A stretch of 64,000 nucleotides of DNA from CAYVBE01 sp964572825 (GTDB lineage Bacteria; Planctomycetota; Brocadiia; SM23-32). Every line of letters starts with the position of its first letter. The first letter of the stretch is position 1. Made by a program: the position numbers and the translations under genes. This document shows, one piece after another, positions 51,654 through 60,863 of the stretch. The stretch spans positions 79,636 to 143,635 of the forward strand of contig CAZNGS010000001.1 in NCBI GenBank assembly GCA_964572825.1, in the 5' to 3' direction. A model generated the notes under the pieces. It did no database searches. It saw nothing but the letters and a program-made list of their open reading frames with translations, and had not been told where the DNA came from.

Positions 51654-52766
51654 TCAAGTGTCACGGACCACCAGCTCTTCAGCCCGCACTTCCCTGCCGA
51701 GTTCCACCGAACGGTAAATGCCCTCGGCGATCAATATCATGTTCAGGGCCACCTGCGCCGTGGGCATCAGCGAAACCTTGCCCTGAAGCGCGCGCACCCA
51801 GTGATGCTGCGGGCTGTCGTAAGCGTCCCCGCCGCCGGCAGAGCGCCAGCGCTCGCGGGCGGCCCCCAGGTCCAGCGGTTCCCGCACATACGGCTCGCTT
51901 ACGGCCGAGAAGAAATGCACGGGCGGCACGTCACGTGCGAAAAACGGCGCGAACAGGATGCCGCCCCGGTCCCCGGCGACGCAGCAGCCCACCTGTTCGT
52001 CCAGATTCAAAGCCCAGGCGGCCAAGATGTCCATCGTCGCGTCGTTTTCAAAGTGGACGAACCCGCAGCCCATCTCCTCCACGTCGTATCCGCTCTCCTC
52101 CCGCAGGCTCTGATCCATGGGCATTCGGTCGTAGGTCTGACCGGTGATGCGCTCCGGTTTGGGATTGCCCATCTGCCAGAGGACCTGACAGATCACGTAG
52201 ATGCCCCAGTCGATCAGCGCCCCGCCGCCCGATGTTTCGCGTCGGACGAAGGCCGGGGTGTTCTTCCCGTCCACGAATGGCCGGCTGCGTTTCAGGTTCA
52301 CGTAGGCGCGACCGTGGTAGATGTCTCCACAGCGCCCGGATTCGATGACCTCTTTGGCTGCGCGGGTGGCGTCCCCGAACATCGTGCCCACCTGGACGTG
52401 GAGCATCTGCCCGGTGGATCGGGAACACTCCACCATCGCCAGTCCGTCCGCGTATGTGCCGGCAATGGGCTTCTCGCAATAGACGTGCTTTCCGGCCCGC
52501 ATGGCGTCGCAGCTCACCGGGCTGTGCAGCATATTGTGCAGGCAGACGTCCACCGCTTCCACGTCATCGCGCGCCATGAGTTCGTGGTAATCGGTATAGA
52601 CATGGGGGACATCGTGCTCGTCAGCCGCCTGGCGGGCGACCGCACGGTCTATGTCCGCCACCGCCACCACCCGGGCACCGGGGATGTCGGCGTACTTCCG
52701 CAGGTGGCTGTTGCCTATCTTCCCGGTGCCGATGATGCCGATCCGTACCTCGCGGTCACTCACCAT
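51654..52766 (-). CDS. Gfo/Idh/MocA-family oxidoreductase
   Basis: 370 residues. 'RIGIIGTGKIGNSHLRKY' binds NAD(P); 'VYCEKPIAG' is the family signature; 'GGGALIDWGIYVICQVLWQMG' is the catalytic region, in which the usual His of 'GxHxxD' is replaced by Tyr-Val, a point to check. Start ATG 52766 directly abuts the stop of the glycosidase-like gene, indicating tight coupling. It is distinct from the oxidoreductase at 35.5 kb, sharing only the family core. It probably processes a sugar released by the neighbouring hydrolases. Confidence 0.87.
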   Translation of the reverse strand: MVSDREVRIGIIGTGKIGNSHLRKYADIPGARVVAVADIDRAVARQAADEHDVPHVYTDYHELMARDDVEAVDVCLHNMLHSPVSCDAMRAGKHVYCEKPIAGTYADGLAMVECSRSTGQMLHVQVGTMFGDATRAAKEVIESGRCGDIYHGRAYVNLKRSRPFVDGKNTPAFVRRETSGGGALIDWGIYVICQVLWQMGNPKPERITGQTYDRMPMDQSLREESGYDVEEMGCGFVHFENDATMDILAAWALNLDEQVGCCVAGDRGGILFAPFFARDVPPVHFFSAVSEPYVREPLDLGAARERWRSAGGGDAYDSPQHHWVRALQGKVSLMPTAQVALNMILIAEGIYRSVELGREVRAEELVVRDT

Positions 52767-54782
52767 TCACTCCCTTCCCGTCGATCTGAGCTTTTGAACC
52801 AAATCCCCGTTCTGAAGCGCCTGCTCCTGCCACTGGAGGGTAGTCAGGGACAGGGGGGGAAGGCGCATCTCGAGGGTTCCGCTACTCACGTGAGTGGTTC
52901 GCGGGGAGGGTTCCCCGGGGGCGGCGATGTTGACGTGGGATACCTTGAGCCGGGTTAGACCGGGCGGCAGGCCGGTCAGCGTGACAGGCCGATCGGCCCC
53001 GAGGTTGGCAATGTGAAGACCGTAGGCGCCATTTTCTTCTTCCCCCTGCCCTCGGAAAGCCGTAAACAGCACTTCCGGGTTGTCACTCTCCGTACCCAGG
53101 GCCGTGGCCGGAGTCGGGGTCCGGTTGGCGAACTGGTAGATCATCCAGTAACGGGCCGTCGGGGCCAGCCCATCATCGACCTCCAGCAGCAGCGGGTAGC
53201 TGCCGCCGTACTCCCATTCCAGCAGCACCTGGGGCCGCGCGTGGAGCAGCAGGTCTTGATAAACTTTCAGCTCCTCCAGGGCATACAGTGCAGTGCGGGA
53301 GGCCCGTGACCTGTGTGCCAGAGCGTGCCAGCCCAGTTCCGTGCAGAACAGCGGCAGGTCGTGCCTGCGCGCCAGCTCCGACCAGGCGCGATAGGTGTCC
53401 GGCGTGGCGCCGCTCCAGGAGTGGAACGCGAGAGCGCGCACGTACTTCCGCCCCTCGGGATCGTTCAACAGCGGCTTCGGATACTCGATTTTGTCCCTGC
53501 CGGGAGTGTTGACGTCACCGGCCAGGATGCGCGTCTTGAGCCCCAGCCCCTCCATGCGCCGCCCGAGCATCTTGCTGAAGTCGCGGTGGTCTTCCGCATC
53601 GGGAATGCGGCCGAGCTGTGGCTCGTTGAAGCTGAACATGGCCGGCTCGGCGCCGTAGTTCTTTTTCAAATAGATCAGGTAGGCGGATATGGACTCCACG
53701 ACCTCCGGCCACTGGGAGCGGGCGACGGGCCGCCGGCCCGTGGGCTTCTCGGACTCGGGGACGCGCATCCAGTCGGGCACCTGCCAGCAGGATATGATGA
53801 ACGGGATGCCGCGTTCGGCCATCTTGCGGGCGGCGTTCATCTCCGTTTGCAGTATCCACATGCCCTTCTCTTGCCCCTCGAAGGCGTCCCAGTTGATGTG
53901 ACCGGGGTCGCCGTCGTCGTTACGCGGTTCCCAATACATGAGGAACATCTGCGTGCGCGCCCAGCGGGGCTTCAGGTGGTCCAGGGTGTAATCCACGGAC
54001 GGACCGTTTGGCCAGAAGCAGTAGTTCCCACCGAAACCCTCCAGGCGATAGCGCTCGGCGTTTCTGTCCAGCCGCAGGCGGGCGGGGGTGCGGTCGCTCC
54101 TCCCCGCCACCCGGAAGCTGTAGTGCGCCTCCACAAGCCGGCCCGCCGCCATATCCCCCCGATGCAGCGAGACGAGAACGCGATAGTGCCGCATCAGCCA
54201 GCCGGGATGCGCCTTGACGCTCAAATGGTAAGCCCGTTCCATGGCGAAAGCGAGGCGGCGGCCATTCGGGGCAATGAATTCGACACCGGCGGCTTCCCCG
54301 GAGGCGGCGGTCTCCCGTGGCCCGGGGGCCGGCAGTTCGACTTCCTCCCCCGCCATCGCCAGACGCCCGCCCGCGAAATCGTCGGCGGGAACCTTGATGT
54401 CGAGGAAAACGCCGTCCAGCTCCGCCTCACGCAGGGCCCGGATGCGGAGGGTGACTTCGACGCTGCCCTCGGCCTCAGCGAGCTCCTGCTCGAAGCGAAA
54501 GGTCGGCCGGCCGTCCAGGCGCAGCTCGCCGGACCACCGCTGAAGCCCGTCGGAAACGGAATGGTCCACATCTTCGGCCCGGGAGGGACCGAGATAAGGT
54601 CTCCAGCGGGGGGCAGCGACCACGAATTCGGACCGCACCGCCAGCAGGTCCCCGTCGTGCAGAAGGCCCCACATCAGGCCGCTCGGGTCCATGTCCGCAC
54701 GCCAGTCGGCGGCGACCGCAAGACAACTCGCGGCACAGATGCCCGCCGCGCTCAACCAGGCCACCTTCAATCGCAGATTCAT
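52767..54782 (-). CDS. exported clan GH-A glycoside hydrolase, GH30/GH39-like
   Basis: 671 residues from ATG 54782 (GGGAAG upstream). Signal peptide about 1-26. An N-terminal beta domain (about 30-235) resembles a carbohydrate-binding or jelly-roll module. The TIM barrel starts near 'EGFGGNYCFW' and contains the acid/base Glu in 'FSFNEPQLG' and the nucleophile Glu in 'LFCTELGWH', the clan A pair on strands 4 and 7. A small C-terminal beta sandwich follows. Family within clan A is uncertain, GH30 being the closest by the 'GFGG' opening. It acts outside the cytoplasm, releasing sugars or oligosaccharides; the gene leads directly into the oxidoreductase. Confidence 0.8.
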   Translation of the reverse strand: MNLRLKVAWLSAAGICAASCLAVAADWRADMDPSGLMWGLLHDGDLLAVRSEFVVAAPRWRPYLGPSRAEDVDHSVSDGLQRWSGELRLDGRPTFRFEQELAEAEGSVEVTLRIRALREAELDGVFLDIKVPADDFAGGRLAMAGEEVELPAPGPRETAASGEAAGVEFIAPNGRRLAFAMERAYHLSVKAHPGWLMRHYRVLVSLHRGDMAAGRLVEAHYSFRVAGRSDRTPARLRLDRNAERYRLEGFGGNYCFWPNGPSVDYTLDHLKPRWARTQMFLMYWEPRNDDGDPGHINWDAFEGQEKGMWILQTEMNAARKMAERGIPFIISCWQVPDWMRVPESEKPTGRRPVARSQWPEVVESISAYLIYLKKNYGAEPAMFSFNEPQLGRIPDAEDHRDFSKMLGRRMEGLGLKTRILAGDVNTPGRDKIEYPKPLLNDPEGRKYVRALAFHSWSGATPDTYRAWSELARRHDLPLFCTELGWHALAHRSRASRTALYALEELKVYQDLLLHARPQVLLEWEYGGSYPLLLEVDDGLAPTARYWMIYQFANRTPTPATALGTESDNPEVLFTAFRGQGEEENGAYGLHIANLGADRPVTLTGLPPGLTRLKVSHVNIAAPGEPSPRTTHVSSGTLEMRLPPLSLTTLQWQEQALQNGDLVQKLRSTGRE

Positions 54783-55033
54783 CGCGTGCTTCCCGTTCGT
54801 CCCGGAAAAGGATTCGCCTCGGACCGCAGGGGCGATTGCACCACGGGAGCCTTTGCTCAATGCTGCCTCTGCCCGGTCAACCCGAGGGACCCACGCTCGA
54901 CGTTCCCACGGATGGTACAGGATATTAAGGGGAAGGCCTTCCCGCTGCACGGGTGGGCATCAGATCGGCCCTGCGCAACCTGCCCGTGACCGACCGCCAG
55001 CACACCTACCGCCAGTGCGCAGGGGAGGAAGTC

Positions 55034-56719
55034 TCAGCGTCCGGCGTCGGGCGCCTCCAGGACCAGGACCATATCGGCGAACACCGGAGGGCACGCCGTC
55101 CATAGGGGGGCCTCCCCTTTCGAGTCCGCCTGCCGCTCGCCCAGTTCGTACTCGTCGCCGGTGGAAGGGATGTAGGCGTAGGCATCGTAAACGACGCTCT
55201 CTTCCAGGTTCGTCAGCCGATTCTCCTGGCCGCCCAGCTTCGGACCGAAAGTGTAGGCGTGGGGAAGGTAGAAGACTCTGACCCGGCCCGGGATGCCGGC
55301 CGCGTAGGCGGATTCCCGGTTCTCCGGGCCGGCGTGGGGCTCGATCCATTCCGGATGGGGCTGGAAACGCCACCACTCGTAGCGCTCCAGCAGTTCCCGG
55401 CCGAGCTCCATGTGGCGGCTCCCCCGGTAGTCCATGGCCTGGTCCCACGGCGTGGTGCCCCAGTTCAACCCGCTGGGGGACGCACCGAAGGGCTGCTCCC
55501 GCCGGTTGACCTGCCATATGCCGTTGGCGCCGTAGGTGTGGCCCGCGGCCCCCGAAAGCATACTGGACCAGAAAGCGAACCGCTGGACGTCCGGCCCGCA
55601 GTCACCGGCGATGCCTTCGTAGCATACTTCGCCGTTGAGTACCGGCATGGATGCCTCGTCGCGCCGGACGGACTCAAGCACATCGACCATCTTGCCCAGG
55701 CTGTGCCAGCCGCTGTGGCCGCCCAGAATCATGCTGAAGTCCAGCACCGACGGGTCGTCCACCATCGCCTGCGACCACTTCATCGTCGTGGGATGAATGG
55801 TGACGAGACGACCGAACGGGTCCAGGGATCGCACGTAACGCGCCACCTCCGTCCATCCCTCCATGGCCCAGCGCCGACACTCTTCCTTCATGTCATCTTC
55901 CGACCGGGTGTCCGCCTGCCGCAGCTCCTTCATCCGGGTTCGGGCGGCATCCATGACCTCCCCGCCAATACACCAGACGACGGGGTAGGCTCCGTAACGG
56001 GCGACCAGGTAGCGCCAGTGCCTCTTCACGCCCTCGATCCCCGCGTAGGCGAGGTAATGACCCCAGCAGGCGAGGATGCACGGCATCAGGCCCTGCCCGA
56101 CAAGGTGGCGGATGCGGCGATCCGCCATTTTGAAGTAGGACGGATTGACGCAACGGTAATCCCGGTCCCAGGGGAAGCCGGCCTCGTTGGCACCGCGTTC
56201 GTCAAACGGCGGCATGTCCGGGTACAGGCCCGCCGCGAGCTGGATCACGGTGAAGCCCTTATCAACCCGGTCCGCCGTGAGCCGCTTGAATTCGTCGGGC
56301 CACCGCAGCCTCCTGCAAAGACCCATCCACCAGCTGTCGCCCAGCCAGAAGAACGGCGTCCCGTCCGCATGCACGAAGTGCCTTTCGTCCTCGGAGACCC
56401 GCAACGGACCGTGCCTGTACAGGGGATTGTCACCCCCGTAAGCACTGACGACGATCGTGCCCTCGCGCCCGTGCAGGTCGGAGTTCTCCGTGTCGGAACA
56501 CTCCGTTCGGAAGGAGTGCTCCCCGACGATGTCGGACGAGTAGCGCACCCGCCAGGTGCCGCCGCCCGACCAGAAAGCCGGCACGCGCCGTGTCACACCT
56601 TCGGGATCGGTCACCAGGGCGAGCAGCTCTACGTCGTTGAAGGGGTCCGGGTATTCGCACCCGGTGGTGAACTGACATTCGGCAACCCGGTTCTGCTCCG
56701 CTATCACGTTCGTCATCAC
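55034..56719 (-). CDS. DUF5060-DUF4038 glycoside hydrolase-like protein (GH140-type)
   Basis: 561 residues, no signal peptide. An N-terminal DUF5060-like beta domain ('CEYPDPFNDVELLALVTDPEG', 'WRVRYSSDIVGEHSF') precedes a DUF4038 TIM barrel. The barrel begins 'FVHADGTPFFWLGDSWWMGL' and includes 'ACWGHYLAYAG' and 'VVWCIGGEV', where the acid/base Glu is expected, with a later Glu in 'VLNGEVCYEG'. DUF4038 proteins include the GH140 apiosidases of rhamnogalacturonan-II degradation. Substrate here is unknown. It stands just downstream of the sulfatase pair on the same strand, starting only nine bases after the preceding stop, so they form one operon. Confidence 0.78.
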   Translation of the reverse strand: MMTNVIAEQNRVAECQFTTGCEYPDPFNDVELLALVTDPEGVTRRVPAFWSGGGTWRVRYSSDIVGEHSFRTECSDTENSDLHGREGTIVVSAYGGDNPLYRHGPLRVSEDERHFVHADGTPFFWLGDSWWMGLCRRLRWPDEFKRLTADRVDKGFTVIQLAAGLYPDMPPFDERGANEAGFPWDRDYRCVNPSYFKMADRRIRHLVGQGLMPCILACWGHYLAYAGIEGVKRHWRYLVARYGAYPVVWCIGGEVMDAARTRMKELRQADTRSEDDMKEECRRWAMEGWTEVARYVRSLDPFGRLVTIHPTTMKWSQAMVDDPSVLDFSMILGGHSGWHSLGKMVDVLESVRRDEASMPVLNGEVCYEGIAGDCGPDVQRFAFWSSMLSGAAGHTYGANGIWQVNRREQPFGASPSGLNWGTTPWDQAMDYRGSRHMELGRELLERYEWWRFQPHPEWIEPHAGPENRESAYAAGIPGRVRVFYLPHAYTFGPKLGGQENRLTNLEESVVYDAYAYIPSTGDEYELGERQADSKGEAPLWTACPPVFADMVLVLEAPDAGR

Positions 56720-56728
56720 CGTCGTGTC

Positions 56729-58315
56729 TCACGATTCTGATGTTTGAGGATTCCGCCCGCGGCGTCCGACTTCTTTGGTCTGACTCATTGCCTGCCGCTC
56801 TTCCGCGGTGAGCGGCAGCATGTGCTCGGCCATGGGATGGCCCTCTCCCACGCGGGTGCATCGCCGCGCGTAACCGGGGCCGAGTGCATCCACGTCGGCC
56901 TGGATTTCGTCCGCCGGTTCGGCGAACAGGTAACCGTAATCGGGATTGCGGTGCAAGGCGTTGGCCGGCACCTCGTGGTCGGCCCAATCGTCGTCCTCGA
57001 CCGCCTGCGAGAAAGCGTCGTCACTGTGCCGCTCGATCAGTGCCCGGCGAAGTTCCTCTCCACGTTGGTCGCGTTGCAGAATCGGACCCTGGTCGATCTC
57101 ATCCCCGACCGAGAAATTCCACTCCCGCTTGTCGGCCGCGGAGTGCCAGTAGCACCGCTCCCCGTCGGCGGCGAAATACTGACCGTTCCAGCCCCGGCTG
57201 AACTGGCTGAATACGATCCGTTCACCGGGCTCCAGCTCCGCAACCTCGGGCAAAGGACGGGACTCCGGCAGCTCCGGGCAGTCCAGGCCGGTTGCTTCCA
57301 GCACGGTCGCCATGACGTCGAGCAGCGTGGCGGCGCCGCGGCACTCCCGGCCCTCGGGCATGTAACCGGGCAGCCGGGCGATAAGCGGCACGCGCACGGC
57401 GGCCTCCAGCATGCAGCGTTTGCCCACGCAGCCGTAATCGCCCAGCATCTCGCCGTGATCGCACGTGAAGATGGTCAGCGTATTGTCAAGCGCGTCCAGG
57501 ATGCGGCCCACCTGGTAGTCAACGTACGAAACGGTTGCGTAATACGCCGCGGGGATGATGCGCAGGAGCGTGTCGTCCCCCTCCACGGCATCTTCCATCC
57601 ACTTGTAGCGGTTCTGGAAGCTGTTGGCCCGGCACCGGTAGTCGCGATAGTTGGCCGGGCGCAGGGGATGCGGCATCTGGTTGGGTCGGTAGAGATACAT
57701 CCAGGGGTACGGGAGCACCCACGGCGGGTGCGGCTCGCCGAAGTGCGAACAGAGCAGGAACGGCCTGTCGGGGTCCCGCTCCTCCAGAAAGCGTATACTG
57801 TGATCGGTGAGCCAGTGTGACCGGCAGTAGCGGTCCGGGTAGCCCATGGGCCGGGGAATGTAGTAGTACTCGTTGCTGAACCCGCGGGGACCGTCCAGGT
57901 AGTCGAACCCCTGCTGGCGCCACCACCGGTTGAAATCCTTCCAATCGAGCCATTCGTCGAAGCCCATCCGGTTGCCCGCCGCCCCATCGGGACCAAAGCG
58001 GGAGTACTGCTTGCCGTAGCCGGCGGTCTGGTAGTCAGCATGATGCAACAGGGTGGCAAAGTCCGGCAGGTCCACCGGGGCGTGTCCGCAGTTGTCGGAA
58101 CAACCGGCCAGGTGAGGCGGCACACCGGTGGAAAGCGAACCACGGGTGGGAGCGCAGACCGGACAGGGGCTGTAAGCGCGTCGAAAGGCGGTCCCTTCGC
58201 GCACCAGGCGGTCCAGATTGGGAGTCTTGATTATGGGATTGCCCAGCGCCCCGATGGTATCGGCACGCTGCTGGTCCGTGACGATCATCAACACGTTCGG
58301 AGGTTGATCAGGCAC
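56729..58315 (-). CDS. type I sulfatase, second copy of a tandem pair
   Basis: 528 residues from a GTG start. 'VLMIVTDQQRADTIGALG' and the FGly motif C54-A-P-T-R with 'GSLSTG' are intact; 'TIFTCDHGEMLGDYG' holds the later metal ligands. It is closely related along its whole length to the sulfatase just upstream, sharing long blocks such as 'RANSFQNRYKWMEDAVEGDD', so the pair arose by tandem duplication. The extended C-terminus ('NPDYGYLFAEPADEIQ') is common to both. Probably acts on the same type of sulfated glycan with different regiospecificity. Nine bases separate it from the DUF4038 gene. Confidence 0.92.
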   Translation of the reverse strand: MPDQPPNVLMIVTDQQRADTIGALGNPIIKTPNLDRLVREGTAFRRAYSPCPVCAPTRGSLSTGVPPHLAGCSDNCGHAPVDLPDFATLLHHADYQTAGYGKQYSRFGPDGAAGNRMGFDEWLDWKDFNRWWRQQGFDYLDGPRGFSNEYYYIPRPMGYPDRYCRSHWLTDHSIRFLEERDPDRPFLLCSHFGEPHPPWVLPYPWMYLYRPNQMPHPLRPANYRDYRCRANSFQNRYKWMEDAVEGDDTLLRIIPAAYYATVSYVDYQVGRILDALDNTLTIFTCDHGEMLGDYGCVGKRCMLEAAVRVPLIARLPGYMPEGRECRGAATLLDVMATVLEATGLDCPELPESRPLPEVAELEPGERIVFSQFSRGWNGQYFAADGERCYWHSAADKREWNFSVGDEIDQGPILQRDQRGEELRRALIERHSDDAFSQAVEDDDWADHEVPANALHRNPDYGYLFAEPADEIQADVDALGPGYARRCTRVGEGHPMAEHMLPLTAEERQAMSQTKEVGRRGRNPQTSES

Positions 58316-58421
58316 CGTCCCGTCTTCCTCTGCTTAGCCTCAGTTTACGCACGCTACTGCCACGGAGGTTTGCCCCGGCTGCTCGGCACGTGGGCTGCAT
58401 CCCGCCGCGTTTCCGCGGGTC

Positions 58422-60011
58422 TCAAAGCCACGGCGCTTTGTAGCCCATGGCTTCCCATTCTTCCTCGGTGGGCACAACCATGTGCTCGGCCATCAGGTGG
58501 CCCTCCGCCAATCCGGTGACCTTGCGGCCGTACCCGGGACCGAGCGCGTCAATGTCGGCCTGGAGTCTATCGGCGTTTTCGACGAACAGCAGCCCGTAGT
58601 CCGGGTCCCGGTGCTGCCGGTTGGCCGGCACTACGTGGTCTTTCCAGTCCTCGCCGGCCACCGCATCGGAGTATTCGTCCTCCCGGTGGCGCTCGATGAG
58701 AGCGGCGCGCAGCTCCCGGCCCCGGTCGTCTTCTTCCAGAATGGGGCCCTGGGCGACTTCGTCCCCGACGGCGAAGTGCCACTCCCGCTTGTCGGCGGCG
58801 GAGTGCCAGTAGCAGCGCTCGCCGTCGGCCGCGAAATACTGCCCGTTCCAGGAGCGGCTGAACTGGCTGAAGACGATCCTCTCTCCCGGCTCCAGGTCGG
58901 CCACCTCGCGCAGGGAGCAGCCCTCGGGCTGCTCCGGGCATTCCAGCCCGGCCGCCTCCAGCACCGTCGGCATAAGGTCCATGGTGGAGGAGGCCCCGCG
59001 ACACTCGCGCCCCTCGGGCATGAAGCCGGGGAGGCGGACCAGCAGCGACACGCGCACGGCGGCCTCCAACATGCACCGCTTGCCCACGCAGCCGTAGTCG
59101 CCCAGCATCTCCCCGTGGTCCGTGGTGAACAGGACCAGGGTGTTGTCCAGCTCATCGCCCACGGCTTTGAGGATGCGCCCGACGTGGTAGTCTATGTAGG
59201 AGACCGTGGCGTAATAAGCGGCGCGGATGCGGCGCAGCAGCATGTCGTCGCCCTCGACGGCCTCCTCCATCCACTTGTAGCGGTTCTGGAAGCGGTTGGC
59301 GCGGCACTGGTAGTCGCGGTAGTTTGCCGGGCGCAGCGGATGGTCCATCTCGTTGGCCCGGTAGAGGTAGTTCCACGGGTAGGGCAGCTCCCAGTTCGGG
59401 TGCGGTGCGCCGAAGTGCGAACAGAGCAGGAACGGCCTGTCAGGGTCGCGTTCATTGAGGAAACGGATGCTGTTGTCGGCGATCCAATGCGTCTTGCAGT
59501 ACTTCTCCGGGTAGCGCATGACCTGCGGGATGTAGTAGTACTCCGTGCCGAGGCCTCCGGTTTGCTCCACCCAGCCCAACCCCTGTTCGGCAAACCAGGG
59601 CTTATAGTCCTCCTTCGAGGTCAGGAACTCGTCGAAACTGTCCAGTCCGGACGGGACGCCCGGCGGCGTGTGCGTCTTCGCGCGCCCGAAAGGCTCATGT
59701 GGCTTGCCGTAGCCGGCGGCCTGGTAGCCGGCTTCGTGCAGGATGGTGGCGAAGTCCGGTACGTCCATCTTCGGCCCGCCAAAGTTGTCCGTCTGCAGCC
59801 CCCGGTGCGGCGCCAGACCGGTGGCCATAGAGCCGCGCGCCGGGGCGCAGACCGGGCAGGAGGTGTAGTTGCGCCGGAAGGCGGTGCCCTCACGGGCCAG
59901 CCGGTCCAGGTTCGGCGTGCGGATCATCTCGTTGCCCAGGGCATGGATGGTGTCCGCGCGCTGCTGGTCCGTGACGATTATCAGAATGTTGGGGCTGCGG
60001 TTTTCCGTCAT
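58422..60011 (-). CDS. type I sulfatase, first copy of a tandem pair
   Basis: 529 residues. FGly motif C55-A-P-A-R in 'SCPVCAPARGSMATG'; first ligands in 'ILIIVTDQQRADTIHALG', later ones in 'LVLFTTDHGEMLGDYG'. It appears to be the first gene of the minus-strand run that continues through the second sulfatase and the DUF4038 protein. The interval between the two sulfatase genes is about 106 bases. No signal peptide is evident. As with the other sulfatases, it requires a formylglycine-generating enzyme that is not encoded in the window. Confidence 0.92.
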   Translation of the reverse strand: MTENRSPNILIIVTDQQRADTIHALGNEMIRTPNLDRLAREGTAFRRNYTSCPVCAPARGSMATGLAPHRGLQTDNFGGPKMDVPDFATILHEAGYQAAGYGKPHEPFGRAKTHTPPGVPSGLDSFDEFLTSKEDYKPWFAEQGLGWVEQTGGLGTEYYYIPQVMRYPEKYCKTHWIADNSIRFLNERDPDRPFLLCSHFGAPHPNWELPYPWNYLYRANEMDHPLRPANYRDYQCRANRFQNRYKWMEEAVEGDDMLLRRIRAAYYATVSYIDYHVGRILKAVGDELDNTLVLFTTDHGEMLGDYGCVGKRCMLEAAVRVSLLVRLPGFMPEGRECRGASSTMDLMPTVLEAAGLECPEQPEGCSLREVADLEPGERIVFSQFSRSWNGQYFAADGERCYWHSAADKREWHFAVGDEVAQGPILEEDDRGRELRAALIERHREDEYSDAVAGEDWKDHVVPANRQHRDPDYGLLFVENADRLQADIDALGPGYGRKVTGLAEGHLMAEHMVVPTEEEWEAMGYKAPWL

Positions 60012-60443
60012 CGCGGCGAGTCCTTCTGAAGTTCTGTCGGACGGGGAACAGACCTTTAGGCGCTATTGCAGGACCCCATCCTGGCTTCGGCCGGCTGCGA
60101 GGGTCGACGGAGCGCGTTCTGCAACAACGCCTTATGCTATGCGAGAGCGCGGGCATATACAATAGACGCAACAGGCGTTCTTTGTATTATTCGTGCATAC
60201 CGCGTTGCTCGTCCCTCTGTAGCCGTCAGGCCCCCGGGCGCCGCGGCCATGCTCGCGCGGCTAAACACCTTCGTTGTCCGGTCCGAATTCCCCTTGATGA
60301 ATCGGCGCATGGGGTTACCATGAGCCCTGGCAGGCGAAAGTCGTCAGATCAAAACAAAGCCCCAACCTTCCTGGTGGACTGATGCCCGGGCAGCGACATC
60401 GGGGCGCGCTCCTGGATCATTGCCTTACGGCAGGCGGTAAGGT
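60012..60443. other. non-coding interval between sulfatase operon and broken DUF5329 gene
   Basis: About 430 bases. It must hold the promoter for the minus-strand sulfatase operon and possibly one for the plus-strand genes. A TATACAAT-like element occurs at 60156-60163, but no good -35 hexamer is properly spaced on either strand. No gene or repeat is seen. Confidence 0.4.
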
Positions 60444-60822
60444 ATGTCACTGAAGACAGTTCTGATGGCCGGTTTGCCGATGTGGCTGTTTCTTCTGGTA
60501 GGCGTTGCTGGCGGCCATCGGCCAATCAGACGTCACGTTCATCCGCAACGGCAAGGCGTACCGCCCGTTGCGGGCGGAGCAACACATCCGCACGAAATAC
60601 GAGTTTGTGAAAGACGAGATCAACTCAGTGGACAGCTTCATCGATCGGGTGGCAAGCATCTCCTGGACCACGGACCGCAGGTACGTGGTCCGTCTACCGG
60701 ATGGCGTGGAAATGCCTGCTGACAGATGGCTCCGCCAGAGACTCCAGCAGATCGAAGCGAGCGAAGATGCCCCTCCGAAGAAAGCGACGACCGCCCCTCC
60801 AGAGGCGGAGAGTCGGCAGTAA
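60444..60822 (+). pseudogene. DUF5329-type exported protein, frame broken near its N-terminus
   Basis: The first frame (from ATG 60444) gives a signal peptide, MSLKTVLMAGLPMWLFLLVG, then runs out of frame. The conserved DUF5329-like body ('LLAAIGQSDVTFIRNGKAYR', 'EQHIRTKY', 'DSFIDRVASISW', 'RLPDGVEMPADRWL') is read one base over from about 60505 and lacks the usual 'E-x-x-KI' helix between signal and body. A TAG at 60499-60501 blocks the body frame just upstream. A small deletion that changed frame explains this best; translation of the body from TTG 60505 without a signal is possible. The C-terminal tail is Pro/Ala-rich. Confidence 0.6.
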
Positions 60823-60863
60823 TCGACGCCGGCCGATCACCGCATGATCCGAGGAACAACAAC

